Assembly: GCA_025465475.1 (NCBI GenBank)
Contig: JAODMR010000141.1
Span: 25,425 to 89,424 of the forward strand
DNA from: Micrococcaceae bacterium
Lineage (GTDB): Bacteria; Actinomycetota; Actinomycetes; Actinomycetales; Micrococcaceae
DNA: 64,000 bases
Direction: 5' to 3'
Within the stretch, counting starts at the first letter, position 1, and each line of letters starts with the position of its first letter. The position numbers and the translations under genes are program-made. The notes under the pieces were generated by a model. It did not search any database. It had not been told where the DNA came from and saw nothing but the letters and a program-made list of their open reading frames with translations. Positions 29,338 through 39,033 of the stretch are shown in pieces.

Positions 29338-30987
29338 ATGAGCGTCACCAGCCCCAACATCACCCGCGCCTCCGGCCGGCCCCCCGTCCTCACTGACCCG
29401 GTGCGGTATCCGCAGGCGGCCGCGTCTCCGTTGCGCACCAAACGCGCCCTCATCCTGATCGTGCTGACGGTGTTCCTTCCGGGCAGCGCTCAGGTGGTGG
29501 CGGGGAGCCGAAGGCTGGGACGGGCTGCTTTGCGCATGACGTTCACTGTCTGGCTGCTGGCCTTGGCGGCCCTGGTGGCTCTGTTGCTTAACCGCGGCAT
29601 GGTGCTGAACCTGGTCACCAATCCGCTGACGTCGCTGGTCTTCGTTATTGCGCTCGTAGCGCTCGCCGTGGGGTGGGCCTTTCTGTTCCTGAATACGTTC
29701 CGGATCATCCGGCCGGGCCTGCTGGCCCCTGGGGTGCGCGTGCTGATCGGAATCCTGCTGGTGGTGCTGATGGTCGCCACGTCCGGAACACTCGCTTATG
29801 CCGCCTATGTCATCAACGTGGGACGCAACGCGATTTCCGACATTTTTGTCGCCTCCGGACCGGCCATGGACCCGGTGGATGGCCGATACAACTTCCTCGT
29901 CATGGGCGGCGACGCCGGTGCGGACCGCGTGGGACGGCGCCCCGACAGCATCGTCGTCGTCAGTGTGGACGCCAAGTCCGGCCAGGCCGTCACCATCAGC
30001 ATTCCCCGCAACCTGCAGAACGCACAGTTCACCGCAGACTCTCCCCTGAATGCCGTCTATCCGGACGGCTACAACTGCGGGGACAACTGCATCATCAACT
30101 TCCTCTACACCGATGTCACCGAGCATTACGCGGACCTCTACCCGGGCAAAACCGATCCCGGTGCGGCCGCCATGATGGATGCTGCCGGCGGCACCCTGGG
30201 ACTGAAAATCCAGGGATATGTGCTGGTCGACATGGAGGGTTTCTCCAACCTGATCGACGCACTGGGCGGGGTGAAAATTAACGCCGGGGGCTGGGTGCCG
30301 ATCAGTGGCGCGGCGATTGGCGATACGGGGCTGCACGTTCCCCCCAACGGCTGGATTGCACCCGGAGAGCAGACCCTGGACGGCTTCCATGCACTCTGGT
30401 ACGCCCGGTCCCGTGAGTTCGTCACCGATTATGCGCGCAGCCAGCGCCAGCAGTGCATCCAGCAGGCTTTGCTGAAGCAGATGGATCCGGCCACGGTCCT
30501 CACCAAATTCGAGTCGATCGCCAATGCCGGCACCAAGGTCATGGAGTCGGACATTCCCTCAGCCCAGTTGGGCAGCTTTGTGGACCTGGCGTTGAAGTCG
30601 AAGCAGTACCCGCTCAGCCGCCTGACCATAGGTCCGCCGGACTTCGACATCAACTTCCCGACCTACCCGGACTTCGACCAGATTCACGCCCGGGTGCAGG
30701 AACGAATCGCTGCGGCGTCCGCCAATGCTCCGACCCAGAACGCCGGCAGCGGCACCGGTGAGGCGTCCGGGGCGGGAACTGACAGCGGGGTGCCTGCCGA
30801 CGGCGGCACTGACGCGGGCGGCGACGCCACCGGCGAGGCAGGCACCGGGGCTGATCCTGCACAGCAGGCGCCGGCGACGGCGGACCCCTCCATCACCGAG
30901 GACTACCTGCAGCGCCTGGCCGAGCAGGGCAACACCTCGATGCTGGAAACGCTGGTGGGCAATAATGGCACCTGCACCGCCGGCTAG
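29338..30987 (+). CDS. LytR-CpsA-Psr (LCP) family cell-wall ligase
   Basis: A 549-residue membrane-anchored LCP protein that attaches teichoic acid- or arabinogalactan-type polymers to peptidoglycan outside the membrane. Several N-terminal hydrophobic segments (about residues 38-165) precede the LCP domain. That domain has RPDSIVVVSVDAKSG, TISIPRNLQ, DALGGVKIN and the Arg-rich YARSREFVTDYARSQRQ. A long Gly/Ala/Thr-rich stretch near the C-terminus is probably disordered. It starts six bases after purE and is likely in the same operon. Confidence 0.93.
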   Translation: MSVTSPNITRASGRPPVLTDPVRYPQAAASPLRTKRALILIVLTVFLPGSAQVVAGSRRLGRAALRMTFTVWLLALAALVALLLNRGMVLNLVTNPLTSLVFVIALVALAVGWAFLFLNTFRIIRPGLLAPGVRVLIGILLVVLMVATSGTLAYAAYVINVGRNAISDIFVASGPAMDPVDGRYNFLVMGGDAGADRVGRRPDSIVVVSVDAKSGQAVTISIPRNLQNAQFTADSPLNAVYPDGYNCGDNCIINFLYTDVTEHYADLYPGKTDPGAAAMMDAAGGTLGLKIQGYVLVDMEGFSNLIDALGGVKINAGGWVPISGAAIGDTGLHVPPNGWIAPGEQTLDGFHALWYARSREFVTDYARSQRQQCIQQALLKQMDPATVLTKFESIANAGTKVMESDIPSAQLGSFVDLALKSKQYPLSRLTIGPPDFDINFPTYPDFDQIHARVQERIAAASANAPTQNAGSGTGEASGAGTDSGVPADGGTDAGGDATGEAGTGADPAQQAPATADPSITEDYLQRLAEQGNTSMLETLVGNNGTCTAG

Positions 30988-31035
30988 CCGTATATCCACG
31001 TCCACCTTTTCCGCTCGTTTCGCATTGGAGCCCTC

Positions 31036-32286
31036 ATGTACGCGTTGACGAACGTCACCCGGCCCTACGCCTGGGGGTCGACCACAGCGATTCCCGACCT
31101 GTTGGGCCGGGAGCCCTCCGGAGGGCCGGAGGCGGAAGTGTGGCTGGGCGCCCACCCGGACTCGCCGTCGGTAGCCACCATGCCCGACGGGAGCACCGTC
31201 CCGCTGGATGAGCTCATTGCCACGGATCCGGTGGCCGCCCTTGGTGCCGACGCCGCGGCATCGTTCGACGGCAAATTGCCGTTCCTGGCCAAGATCCTGG
31301 CCGCTGCGGAGCCTCTGTCCCTTCAGGTTCATCCCACGCTGGAGCAGGCTCGTGAGGCTTTTGCGGCCGAGGAAGCCGCCGGAGTTCCGCGGGATGCCGG
31401 GCACCGCAACTACAAGGACGATAACCACAAGCCGGAAATGATCGTCGCCCTGACGGATTTCCAGGCGCTGTGCGGATTCCGCCCCGCAGCTGAGTCCCGC
31501 CGGCTTTTCGAACAGCTGATCGACCTGTTGGGAAGCGGGAACGTGCCGGCAGTGCTGTCGGATGTTGTGCAGGACCTGGCAAAGGCTGATGAGTCCGAGG
31601 CCATTCGGGCGGCTTTCGCCCGGCTGATCGACGCCGGGACGGACGTGGCCGATGCGACGACAACGGCCTCTGAGGCCATCACCTCTGCAGGTTCGGCCAC
31701 CTCCGGCAATCCAGGTCTGGCCACCGTGGCGACCCTGGCGGAGAAGTATCCGGGAGATCCCGGCGTCCTGCTGTCCCTGCTGCTGAACCACGTGACGCTG
31801 GCGCCGGGTGAAGCCATTTACCTGCCTGCGGGCAACATTCACGCCTATCTGCAGGGTCTTGGCGTGGAAGTGATGGCCTCCTCGGACAACGTCCTGCGCG
31901 GCGGCCTGACGCCCAAGCACGTCGATGCGGCGGAACTGATGAAGACGGTCGCCTTCCAGGCTCTTCCGGTGCCCCGGCTGGAACCGGTGATGACGGAGCT
32001 GGATCAGCAGCTCTGGCAGCCGCCCTTCCGTGAGTTCCAGCTGCAGCGGGTGGAGCTGGCGCCCGGCGCCGGACCGGTTCCGCTGGCACAGAATGGGCCT
32101 TTGCTGGTCATCGTCCTGGCCGGCTCGACAGTGCTTGATTCACCCCGGGGTGACCTTCGGCTCGATCGGGCGGGCAGCGCGTTTGTCCCGTCACGGGAAA
32201 GCCCTGTCAACCTGCATGCGGTCAGCGGCGCCACCGAGACCGCCCTGGCCTTCGCCGTGACCCTCTCCGGCGCCCACCCGCTCTAA
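31036..32286 (+). CDS. manA: Mannose-6-phosphate isomerase, class I
   Basis: A 416-residue zinc enzyme interconverting mannose 6-phosphate and fructose 6-phosphate, feeding GDP-mannose synthesis and so mannosylation. Zinc-binding and catalytic segments are LSLQVHPTLEQA, NYKDDNHKPEMIVAL, LPAGNIHAYLQGLGVEVM and DNVLRGGLTPKHVD. It follows the LCP gene by 48 bp. It supports the O-mannosyltransferase encoded earlier in the window. Confidence 0.95.
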   Translation: MYALTNVTRPYAWGSTTAIPDLLGREPSGGPEAEVWLGAHPDSPSVATMPDGSTVPLDELIATDPVAALGADAAASFDGKLPFLAKILAAAEPLSLQVHPTLEQAREAFAAEEAAGVPRDAGHRNYKDDNHKPEMIVALTDFQALCGFRPAAESRRLFEQLIDLLGSGNVPAVLSDVVQDLAKADESEAIRAAFARLIDAGTDVADATTTASEAITSAGSATSGNPGLATVATLAEKYPGDPGVLLSLLLNHVTLAPGEAIYLPAGNIHAYLQGLGVEVMASSDNVLRGGLTPKHVDAAELMKTVAFQALPVPRLEPVMTELDQQLWQPPFREFQLQRVELAPGAGPVPLAQNGPLLVIVLAGSTVLDSPRGDLRLDRAGSAFVPSRESPVNLHAVSGATETALAFAVTLSGAHPL

Positions 32287-32306
32287 CTCCCCCGCCCCCT
32301 CACCCC

Positions 32307-32434
32307 ACACCGCCGAGTGTCGACATCTGCACGCCCCCACACCGCCGAGTGTCGACGTCTGCAGGCCCCCACACCGCCGAGTGTCGACCTCTGCAGGCCC
32401 CCACACCGCCGAGTGTCGACGTCTGCACGGTTGT
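32307..32434. repeat. Four tandem copies of a 32-bp unit
   Basis: ACACCGCCGAGTGTCGAC begins at 32307, 32339, 32371 and 32403, a strict 32-bp period. Copies differ mainly at the base after GTCGAC (A, G, C, G) and at one base after TCTGCA. The array directly follows manA, in all frames without a credible gene. Confidence 0.93.
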
Positions 32435-32452
32435 TGGGGGTACGCCAGGTCC

Positions 32453-32575
32453 CGACAGGCTCGACCAACGAACCGGGCCGGGTTCGACAGGCTCACCAAC
32501 GAACCGGGCCGGGTCCCGACAGGCTCGACCGCAGGTGGTGCATTGGGTCTCGACAGGCTCGACCAACGGTTGGGG
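32453..32575. repeat. Four copies of a CGACAGGCTCgACCAACG-type repeat
   Basis: CGACAGGCTC occurs at 32453, 32485, 32517 and 32551 (spacing 32, 32, 34). The first two copies continue with near-identical ACCAACGAACCGGGCCGGG. It resembles short GTCTCGACAGGCTCGACC elements scattered in Arthrobacter and Microbacteriaceae genomes (recalled, not searched). Confidence 0.85.
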
Positions 32576-32586
32576 CCGGTGCTGGC

Positions 32587-33180
32587 TTAGGAGTCGGATG
32601 CCTCGTTGGCGCCTGGATGGAAGACTCCGGGGCGGCGGGAGCGGGAGCCTTCCGAAGGCGGGCCGGCAACGCGCGAACCGCGCCAGGCCACCCCTTCACC
32701 CGTGGTGAGGAGCACTGGCACGCCGCAGCACCCGGCTGCTTCATGGAACACATTCGCCATGCTCCAAAACGGCGAAGACCCATCCAAAACCACCACGTGG
32801 GCCGAGCACATCACCGACGCCGACTACAACGGCTGCTAACCAGCCGCCGAACTCGTCTACCAGAGCTCAGTGGCGGACCGACCAGAACCCGCAACCACCG
32901 CAGGGACACGACCAGACTCCTGGGACCCCGTATCCATCGCGACGGATGCGTGCTTATATTGCTGGATGGACCGAGACTTGAATTCCTACTCTCCCCGCTC
33001 GGGCAGACGGTTTTTCGAGATCACCGGCCGTCAGACGAAAATCCGAGCTTTTGATCCACCGGTTGCCACGACGAAGCTGCCACGCCGGCAGGAGGCGTCG
33101 TCCTTTTCCCCGGCGGATCGGTGCGCCGGAGCACTCCGGGGAGCGCGGCCCGGCCCCGGACCTCAGCGTGACACGGGCCG
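32587..33180. other. Gene-poor stretch after the repeats
   Basis: No reading frame here looks like a real protein on either strand. One frame near 32760-32840 (ending with a TAA at 32837-32839) reads somewhat protein-like and may be a remnant, but it was not recognised. The promoter of the following glycosyltransferase gene is probably in the last 100 bp. Confidence 0.4.
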
Positions 33181-33193
33181 GTAGCCTCTCTCC

Positions 33194-34654
33194 ATGCGCA
33201 GGACGTCGGCGGGCCCCGACACCGCCGGAGGGGAGCGCGTACTGATCCTGTCCGCGGGGGTGGGATCAGGGCACAACAGCGCCGCGGCGGCGGTGCAGCA
33301 GGCGTGCGCCGCTCGCGCAGACATTGCCGAGGTGCAGGTGCTGGACGTGCTGCAGGTGAGTAGCGTCCTCTACCGCGCACTGCTGGGGAAGGGCTACTTT
33401 GTTCTGGTCAAGGACTTGCCCTGGCTCGTCGAGTGGGGCTACGACACCAGCAATCCGCCGTTCCGGCGCCGTGGCCCCGTCGACCCCTGGACACGGGTAA
33501 ATGCCGTTCCGGTCATAGGGGCGATCAAGCGGTTCCAACCGACCGCCATCGTGTGCACGCACTTCCTGCCCGCCCAGCTGTTGGCGTCGCTGCTCCTTCG
33601 TGGCGTGATCGACGCGAGGACCGCTGTCGTGATGACGGACTACGACTTCCAGGGCCTGTCGCTTCCGGGCGCGTTCCATTCGCTCTTCGTGGCCAGGGAG
33701 GAGGGGAGGGTGGAGCTGATGGCGCTGGGCCTCCCTCCCGACCGCGTGGCGGCAACGGGCATCCCAATCGCCGCACAGCCCAATATCGCGCCCGCACGCG
33801 ATGCCAGCAAGCCTCCGATGCTGCTGATTTCGGCGGGCGCGTCCGGCGGCGACTATGCGCTCTCGGTGGTGCGGCAGACGATGCACATGCGGTCGGCTTT
33901 CACGGCCACCATCGTGTGCGGACACAACGATGCGCTGCGGCGGCGCATCGAGCAGCTGGCGACACCGGCCGGCGACCGCTACAGCGTGCTCGGCTTTACG
34001 GCCGACATGCCGCAGTTGCTGCGCCGAGCCGACCTGTTCATCGGCAAGCCGGGCGGGCTGTCGGCGTCCGAGTGCATGGCTGCAGGGCTGCCCATGGTGC
34101 TGGTGCATCCCATCCCCGGGCAGGAGGTTCGCAACGGCGACTACCTGATGGAGCAGGGGGCGGCCGTCCGCTGCAACACGGCCTCGACGATCGGCTGGAA
34201 GATCGACGAGGTGCTCCGCGAGCCGGGCCGCCTGCAGCGGATGCAGGCCGCGGCGTGGAGAACCGGACGTCCTGACGCCGCGGCGGACGTGCTGACCGGC
34301 CTGCTGGGCGGGCCGTCACGTCCGCTGGTCGTGACCCGCGCGGCGCAGAGGACAATTCTTGCCGCGAGCGAGCAGCGCTTCGTCGCGACGGATCTGACGG
34401 GACCCTCCTCGCTGGTCCGCCTGATCGACCCGGCCGCGGGCAGCACGGTCGCGCTGCTGCAGGCCGAGGAGCTGAAGGACATGCAGAAACGGTACGCGAA
34501 TCCTGACGGCGGCCTGGTGCTGCGGCGCGGCAGCGCGCCCCTGGTGCACCGGTGGGAGGCACGGCGGCTGCTGCGCGCCATGCTCCGGGGCGACGACGCG
34601 CTGCCTGTCCGAGTCGAAGGAGTCTCGGCGCCCCTTCCAGTTCCTCCCCGGTGA
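33194..34654 (+). CDS. MGDG synthase-like glycosyltransferase (GT28-type)
   Basis: A 486-residue protein. An N-terminal MGDG-synthase/diacylglycerol-glucosyltransferase domain (VLILSAGVGSGHNSAAAAV, VCTHFLPAQLL, VVMTDYDFQGL) is followed by a GT28-type nucleotide-sugar domain (LFIGKPGGLSASECMAAGLP and IPGQEVRNGDYL). Such enzymes glycosylate diacylglycerol at the inner membrane face. A C-terminal region of about 130 residues ending in an Arg-rich stretch is additional. The ATG at 33194 lacks a good ribosome site. It is convergent with the GH3 gene 19 bp away, and the pair looks like an accessory module. Confidence 0.82.
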   Translation: MRRTSAGPDTAGGERVLILSAGVGSGHNSAAAAVQQACAARADIAEVQVLDVLQVSSVLYRALLGKGYFVLVKDLPWLVEWGYDTSNPPFRRRGPVDPWTRVNAVPVIGAIKRFQPTAIVCTHFLPAQLLASLLLRGVIDARTAVVMTDYDFQGLSLPGAFHSLFVAREEGRVELMALGLPPDRVAATGIPIAAQPNIAPARDASKPPMLLISAGASGGDYALSVVRQTMHMRSAFTATIVCGHNDALRRRIEQLATPAGDRYSVLGFTADMPQLLRRADLFIGKPGGLSASECMAAGLPMVLVHPIPGQEVRNGDYLMEQGAAVRCNTASTIGWKIDEVLREPGRLQRMQAAAWRTGRPDAAADVLTGLLGGPSRPLVVTRAAQRTILAASEQRFVATDLTGPSSLVRLIDPAAGSTVALLQAEELKDMQKRYANPDGGLVLRRGSAPLVHRWEARRLLRAMLRGDDALPVRVEGVSAPLPVPPR

Positions 34655-34673
34655 CCGGCGGGACAGGCGACCT

Positions 34674-36935
34674 TCATCGGTCCCGGGTGGGCAGACCGTC
34701 CCGGACACTGCCTCCGCCCGGTCCCTCAGTGCCCCGCAACCTGGCCGCACCCGCCCAGCTGACCGGGCTGTGCTGACCGACGAGCAGGGCCCAGTCGCCC
34801 GCACGGGCGGACCAGCGCCGGGTGGCGGGATCGCGCTGCAGGGTAGGCCCCGCGTCCAGTGCAACCCGCACCGTCGTTTCAGCGCCGGCCTGCAGCGTCA
34901 CCTTCCGGAAGCCCAGGAGCTGAGCCACCGGCCTGCGGATCGACACGTCCGCGGCGTAGACCTGAACGACGGTCGAGCCCTCGCGGTCGCCGGTGTTCGT
35001 TACGAGCACCTCCGCGTTGCCGCCTGAGTCATCGAATTTGTGGTCGAGGAGCCGGTGCTTGATCGTCGTATAACCCAGGCCGAATCCGAACGGGAAGGCG
35101 GGCGCATGGCCCTCGCGGTCGAGACGGCGTTGACCCCACTTGTCGTCATAGACGACGGACCTCGCCGCGGGGTTGAACGGTGGCAGATGCGCGGCCTCCG
35201 TTGGCAGCACAAACGGCAGCCGTCCGCCCGGCTCTGAACTGCCGGTCAGCACGCTCGCCAGCGCATGCCCGCCCTCCATGCCGCCGTACCAGGCGAGCAG
35301 GAGCGCCGGCACGCGGTCCCGCCACGTCTCCGTCAGGATCGCGCTGCCCCCGATCAGCACGACGACGGTCCGGGGGTTCGCCGCGGCGACCGCCCCGATG
35401 AGGGTCACATCGGAGGGGCGCAAGTCCAGCGAGCTGCGGTCCCCACCCCGGACGAAGCGCGCCGCCACGTGCGCGAGAACGATGAGCAGCCGACGGAGGG
35501 GGCCCGAGCCGAAGGCCCGACCGAGCACGCCCACATCGACGCCACCGGTGACGACGGACTCGCCCTCGTCGTGCTGGTCCATGCCGACAACCACGATCGC
35601 CATCTCCGCGGCGGCCGCCAGCGCCGCCGCGGCGCGCGCATTCCGACCGCAGGTGGTCGTGATTCGAGCAAAGGGAAGCGCCTCACGCAGCCCCTGCAGC
35701 GGCGAGACCGTGGAGGGCGGCCGAACACGTGACGAGCCGTGATCGCCGAGGTTTGCCCGTGCCGCGAGTCGTCCGATCACCGCGACATGCCCGGTGGCGG
35801 GATCCAACGGCAGCAGCGGCGCGGCGCCGACGTTTTCGTTCTTCAGCAATACGGTCGACTCCGTGGCGACCCGGTGGGCAAGCGCCCGGTGCGCCGAGGA
35901 GGCGATGACGGCGAGCGTCGGGCCAACCGGCTCACGAGTTGCTGCGTGCAGCACGCAGGTGCGCAGGATGCGGCGGGCGGACTGCAACACCGTCGCGCGG
36001 GCCAAATCACCCTTCTGCAGCGCTGCGGGCAAATCGCGGGCGCGCAGCAGTCGCAGCGGCATCTCCACGTCCATTCCCGCCTCCAGGCTCACGACCGCGT
36101 CGTGGGTGCCGAACACCCAGTCGCTGGTCACGAACCCAGGGAAGCCCCACTCGTGCCGCAACACATCCGTGAGCAGGGCGCGATTGACGTCCATGTACTC
36201 GCCCCGCACCCGGTTGTACGCACTCATCACGGAATCCGCGCCGGCATCCACGACCGCCTTGAAATGCGGGAGGTACACCTCGTGCAGGGCGTGTTCATCG
36301 ACCGACACGTCGACCTCGAATCGCTCATTCTCCATCGAGTTAAGCGCGAAGTGCTTCACGCACGCCATCACGTGCACGCGTACACCTCGGGTAAGGGCCG
36401 CCCCCATCATGCCGGTGAGCACCGGATCCTCCCCATAGCACTCCTGCGCCCGGCCCCACCCCGGGTGACGAAGCAGGTTCACGCAGACGGAGGCGGAGTA
36501 ATTCGCCCCCCGCGCCCTGGTTTCCAGGCCGATCGCGAGCCCAACCCGTTCCTCGAGTGACGGATCCCAGGTCGCGGCCCGGGCAATTGTCACAGGGAAA
36601 GCGGTGGAAGCGCCGATCACGACGCCACGGCCACCGTCACTGAACCGGATCCCCGGGATGCCGAGCCGCGGGACCGCCCCCGCCACGAACGGCCGCCGAC
36701 CAAGCAGCGTCGGGATGAGCGGGAGCAGCAACCCCGGGGAGTCGCCGTCAAGCAGTCCGAGGATCTCCCTCTCCGTCATCCGGTCAATCAGTTGCTCCGC
36801 GGCCCCGTCCGGGTCGAGCCCGCCCCCGCGGACTGCCCGGACTGCCTCGTCATACGCGCTGCCCTCCCCCTTCATCGCGTCCATAGGTGACGGCTCATGC
36901 CTTAGCCTTGCCCGCCGGGCTGCAGCAATGTTCAT
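34674..36935 (-). CDS. Glycoside hydrolase family 3 beta-glucosidase
   Basis: A 753-residue GH3 enzyme without an obvious signal peptide, so probably cytoplasmic. The N-terminal barrel has RFSDGGRGV, CVKHFALNS (KH at 194-195) and GFVTSDW with the nucleophile Asp272. A GH3 C-terminal domain and a fibronectin III-like end domain (VQVYAADVSIRRPVAQLLGF) follow. The ATG at 36935 is the first start; Met18 or Met21 is possible. Likely substrates are beta-glucosides. Its convergent partner is a glycolipid-type glycosyltransferase, which suggests but does not prove glycolipid turnover. Confidence 0.9.
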   Translation of the reverse strand: MNIAAARRARLRHEPSPMDAMKGEGSAYDEAVRAVRGGGLDPDGAAEQLIDRMTEREILGLLDGDSPGLLLPLIPTLLGRRPFVAGAVPRLGIPGIRFSDGGRGVVIGASTAFPVTIARAATWDPSLEERVGLAIGLETRARGANYSASVCVNLLRHPGWGRAQECYGEDPVLTGMMGAALTRGVRVHVMACVKHFALNSMENERFEVDVSVDEHALHEVYLPHFKAVVDAGADSVMSAYNRVRGEYMDVNRALLTDVLRHEWGFPGFVTSDWVFGTHDAVVSLEAGMDVEMPLRLLRARDLPAALQKGDLARATVLQSARRILRTCVLHAATREPVGPTLAVIASSAHRALAHRVATESTVLLKNENVGAAPLLPLDPATGHVAVIGRLAARANLGDHGSSRVRPPSTVSPLQGLREALPFARITTTCGRNARAAAALAAAAEMAIVVVGMDQHDEGESVVTGGVDVGVLGRAFGSGPLRRLLIVLAHVAARFVRGGDRSSLDLRPSDVTLIGAVAAANPRTVVVLIGGSAILTETWRDRVPALLLAWYGGMEGGHALASVLTGSSEPGGRLPFVLPTEAAHLPPFNPAARSVVYDDKWGQRRLDREGHAPAFPFGFGLGYTTIKHRLLDHKFDDSGGNAEVLVTNTGDREGSTVVQVYAADVSIRRPVAQLLGFRKVTLQAGAETTVRVALDAGPTLQRDPATRRWSARAGDWALLVGQHSPVSWAGAARLRGTEGPGGGSVRDGLPTRDR

Positions 36936-36954
36936 GCACTAAAGTCTGCACCCT

Positions 36955-37280
36955 GTGCGCGTGGGAGCGGGAAAACGGATCAGGGGACCCTTCCCGCCGC
37001 GGAAAGCACCCCTCGGCGGCTTCCGTCCACCAACGGCCTACTTCCCGGCAGCCACGGCGCTCAACGGCGAGTATCCCGAGCTCACCCGCCTGGCGCGTAC
37101 ATCGGTCGCGGCCCGCAACGAGTTGCTGCTCGCCCGCGCTTGTGCGCCTTGACCGAGCTCCGCGACGCCGTGCGTCACTTCGAGTCGTCCGACAAGCACG
37201 AGCAGCAAAGGGTTCGGCGACTCGATGACCTGACAGACCTTCGCCTCCTGGACATCCTGAGCAGCAACAGAGCGGCCTGA
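36955..37280 (+). other. Possible frameshifted remnant, unrecognised
   Basis: Two short frames adjoin. The first, opening with a GTG at 36955, ends AARNELLLARACAP. The second reads LTELRDAVRHFESSDKHEQQ and continues to a stop near 37280. Both look protein-like and a one-base shift near 37145 would join them. No family was recognised. The rest of the sequence to 37468 holds no credible gene. Confidence 0.3.
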
Positions 37281-37468
37281 CGACGGCTGCACCTGGTCCA
37301 TGCCGCGGCCGAAACGGCAGGCCATCGCCTCCTTTTGCGTGGAGTCTGCCGGTGTCTATGGTGGTACTTGGTAGCTCTAGAACACTGCCGGGGACGTCTG
37401 GCCCGTGTGGACGTATTTCCCCTGAGGTCGTCGAAGGCAGCGTGCAGCATCCGTCCGGCGAACTGCAG

Positions 37469-37909
37469 TCAGTGTTCGGACTTACCCATGCCTCTGAGGC
37501 CAGTTCCTGTGCATGGGCGACAGTCGCCGGCAGTGACGCTCTTTGCTGCGCGTCGTGGAAGTAGTGCGTTTCCGTTGAATTCCAGCCGGTCCATGCTGAC
37601 GTTGGCGACACTTGTCACGAATTTTTCGAGCAACTCGGCGGCATACCGGTGTTCGGTGTCGATATGCCCTGAGGGCGCTGCCTGCCTGAACAGGGTCAAC
37701 TCGTGGACCAGAGCACGACGGCGGCTCAGCGCGGGATATGTCTGCAGGATCCACGACGGTGGCGGTGAGCAAGCCGAACCCGCAATGGCCTGCGCGGCGG
37801 CAACGAAGCGAATCAGCGGCGTCGACGGAACTATTTCGGCGTAGCCGACCGTGGAGAGGCTCACCACGGAGACATAAAGGGCTTCGGCAAGGTCCCCTCC
37901 CCTGGGCAC
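37469..37909 (-). pseudogene. Truncated two-helix potassium channel
   Basis: The frame begins directly after an in-frame TAG with the pore region of an ion channel: EALYVSVVSLSTVGYAEIVP, whose TVGYA corresponds to the selectivity filter TVGYG. A cytoplasmic tail (PALSRRRALVHELTLFRQAA) follows. The first transmembrane helix is missing. The second helix is disturbed: AGSACSPPPSWILQ appears where a hydrophobic run is expected, and a neighbouring frame supplies GFGLLTATV, indicating two compensating indels. A functional channel is unlikely. Confidence 0.6.
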
Positions 37910-38163
37910 GCCCTAGGCGTAGACCAACCCTTGGGCAGATACGGGAGGTACATTAACGCCCCTGTTTCTGGCGTTCACCTCCAAGTGGATCGAATCCCTG
38001 CACGTGGGAGAACCCCACCAATTCCGGCCTGTGGCTATATCCATTACGGCCGCGGGCGCGCATACTCAGGGCATGGCCGCACGTCCGCGTGGCTTTCCTG
38101 TCCTCCGGTTCCCCCCTCGCGAAGGGGATGTTGTCAGGGCCCGATGAGGAATGAAGCCCCCAA

Positions 38164-38907
38164 ATGGCCGACGCTCAACGCCCACAGCCGTCCCATCTCA
38201 TTGTCGACCACCTGCAGGACCTCGTTCTGAAAACCAAGGACGTCAAGGTCATGCTCGATGAACTCGTCCAGTTTTCCGCCCTCACCCTGACAGATCCCAC
38301 CACCGCGTTCTGCAGCATCACCCTGATGCGGCGTAAAAAACCCGTGACCGTGGCCAGCAGCGAAACCAGCGCGCTGCGTCTGGACGAAGCCCAATACAGT
38401 GCCGGTGACGGGCCCTGCCTGACAGCAATCCGAGATCAGGTCGTCATTCACGTGCCCGACCAGGAGCGTGAACACCGCTGGCCGCAATACGCCGCAACCG
38501 CGCTGCAGGAGGGTGTCGGATCCAGCCTTTCCATACCGCTTGCCCTTGCAGGTGAGGCCGAAGCCGGCCTCAACATGTACTCCACCCGGCCGCACGGCTT
38601 CAACCACGACGACATCACAACGGCCGAATCATACGCCTACCACGCATCCAAGGCATTGCGCCTCACGGTGCGCATCAGCCAACTCGCGGAAGTGAATACG
38701 AACCTCATGTCCGCTATGGAATCCCGGACCACCATCGACCTGGCGGCGGGCATCATCATGGCCCAGAACCGCTGCAATCAGGAGGAGGCCATCACCATTC
38801 TCAAAATCGCCTCCAGCGCCCGCAAAGTGAAACTCCGGAATATCGCCGCATCAGTCGTCGCGTCTGTCTCCGGCGACCGCCCGATCCACACCCACTTCGA
38901 CGTCTGA
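38164..38907 (+). CDS. GAF and ANTAR domain-containing regulator
   Basis: A 247-residue cytoplasmic protein. A GAF sensory domain (about residues 15-165; YSAGDGPCLTAIRDQ, GVGSSLSIPLAL) precedes an ANTAR RNA-binding domain (about 175-235; ESRTTIDLAAGIIMAQNRC, then the two-helix continuation). ANTAR proteins bind nascent RNA and prevent termination, so this is probably a signal-responsive antiterminator. No DosR-like box was found upstream. The ligand and RNA target are unknown. Confidence 0.9.
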   Translation: MADAQRPQPSHLIVDHLQDLVLKTKDVKVMLDELVQFSALTLTDPTTAFCSITLMRRKKPVTVASSETSALRLDEAQYSAGDGPCLTAIRDQVVIHVPDQEREHRWPQYAATALQEGVGSSLSIPLALAGEAEAGLNMYSTRPHGFNHDDITTAESYAYHASKALRLTVRISQLAEVNTNLMSAMESRTTIDLAAGIIMAQNRCNQEEAITILKIASSARKVKLRNIAASVVASVSGDRPIHTHFDV

Positions 38908-39033
38908 CCTCCCGCCGGCGGTAGGGCAACAACAGGACGGGCGGTCAGGGAACAACGGTGCGAATCCCGGCCGGCCGACCGCCGACGCAGTACCGTTCGC
39001 GCCAACAGACCTCGCCTGCGGCAGAGTGGGAGC

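Noticed and set aside
32307..32575. CRISPR array
   Set aside because: Units are contiguous with no unique spacers, and no cas genes are near.
36895..37611. Long minus-strand open frame of 238 codons
   Set aside because: Composition is Arg/Cys/Ser-rich with no family features. It overlaps better candidates on both strands and looks like a high-GC chance frame.
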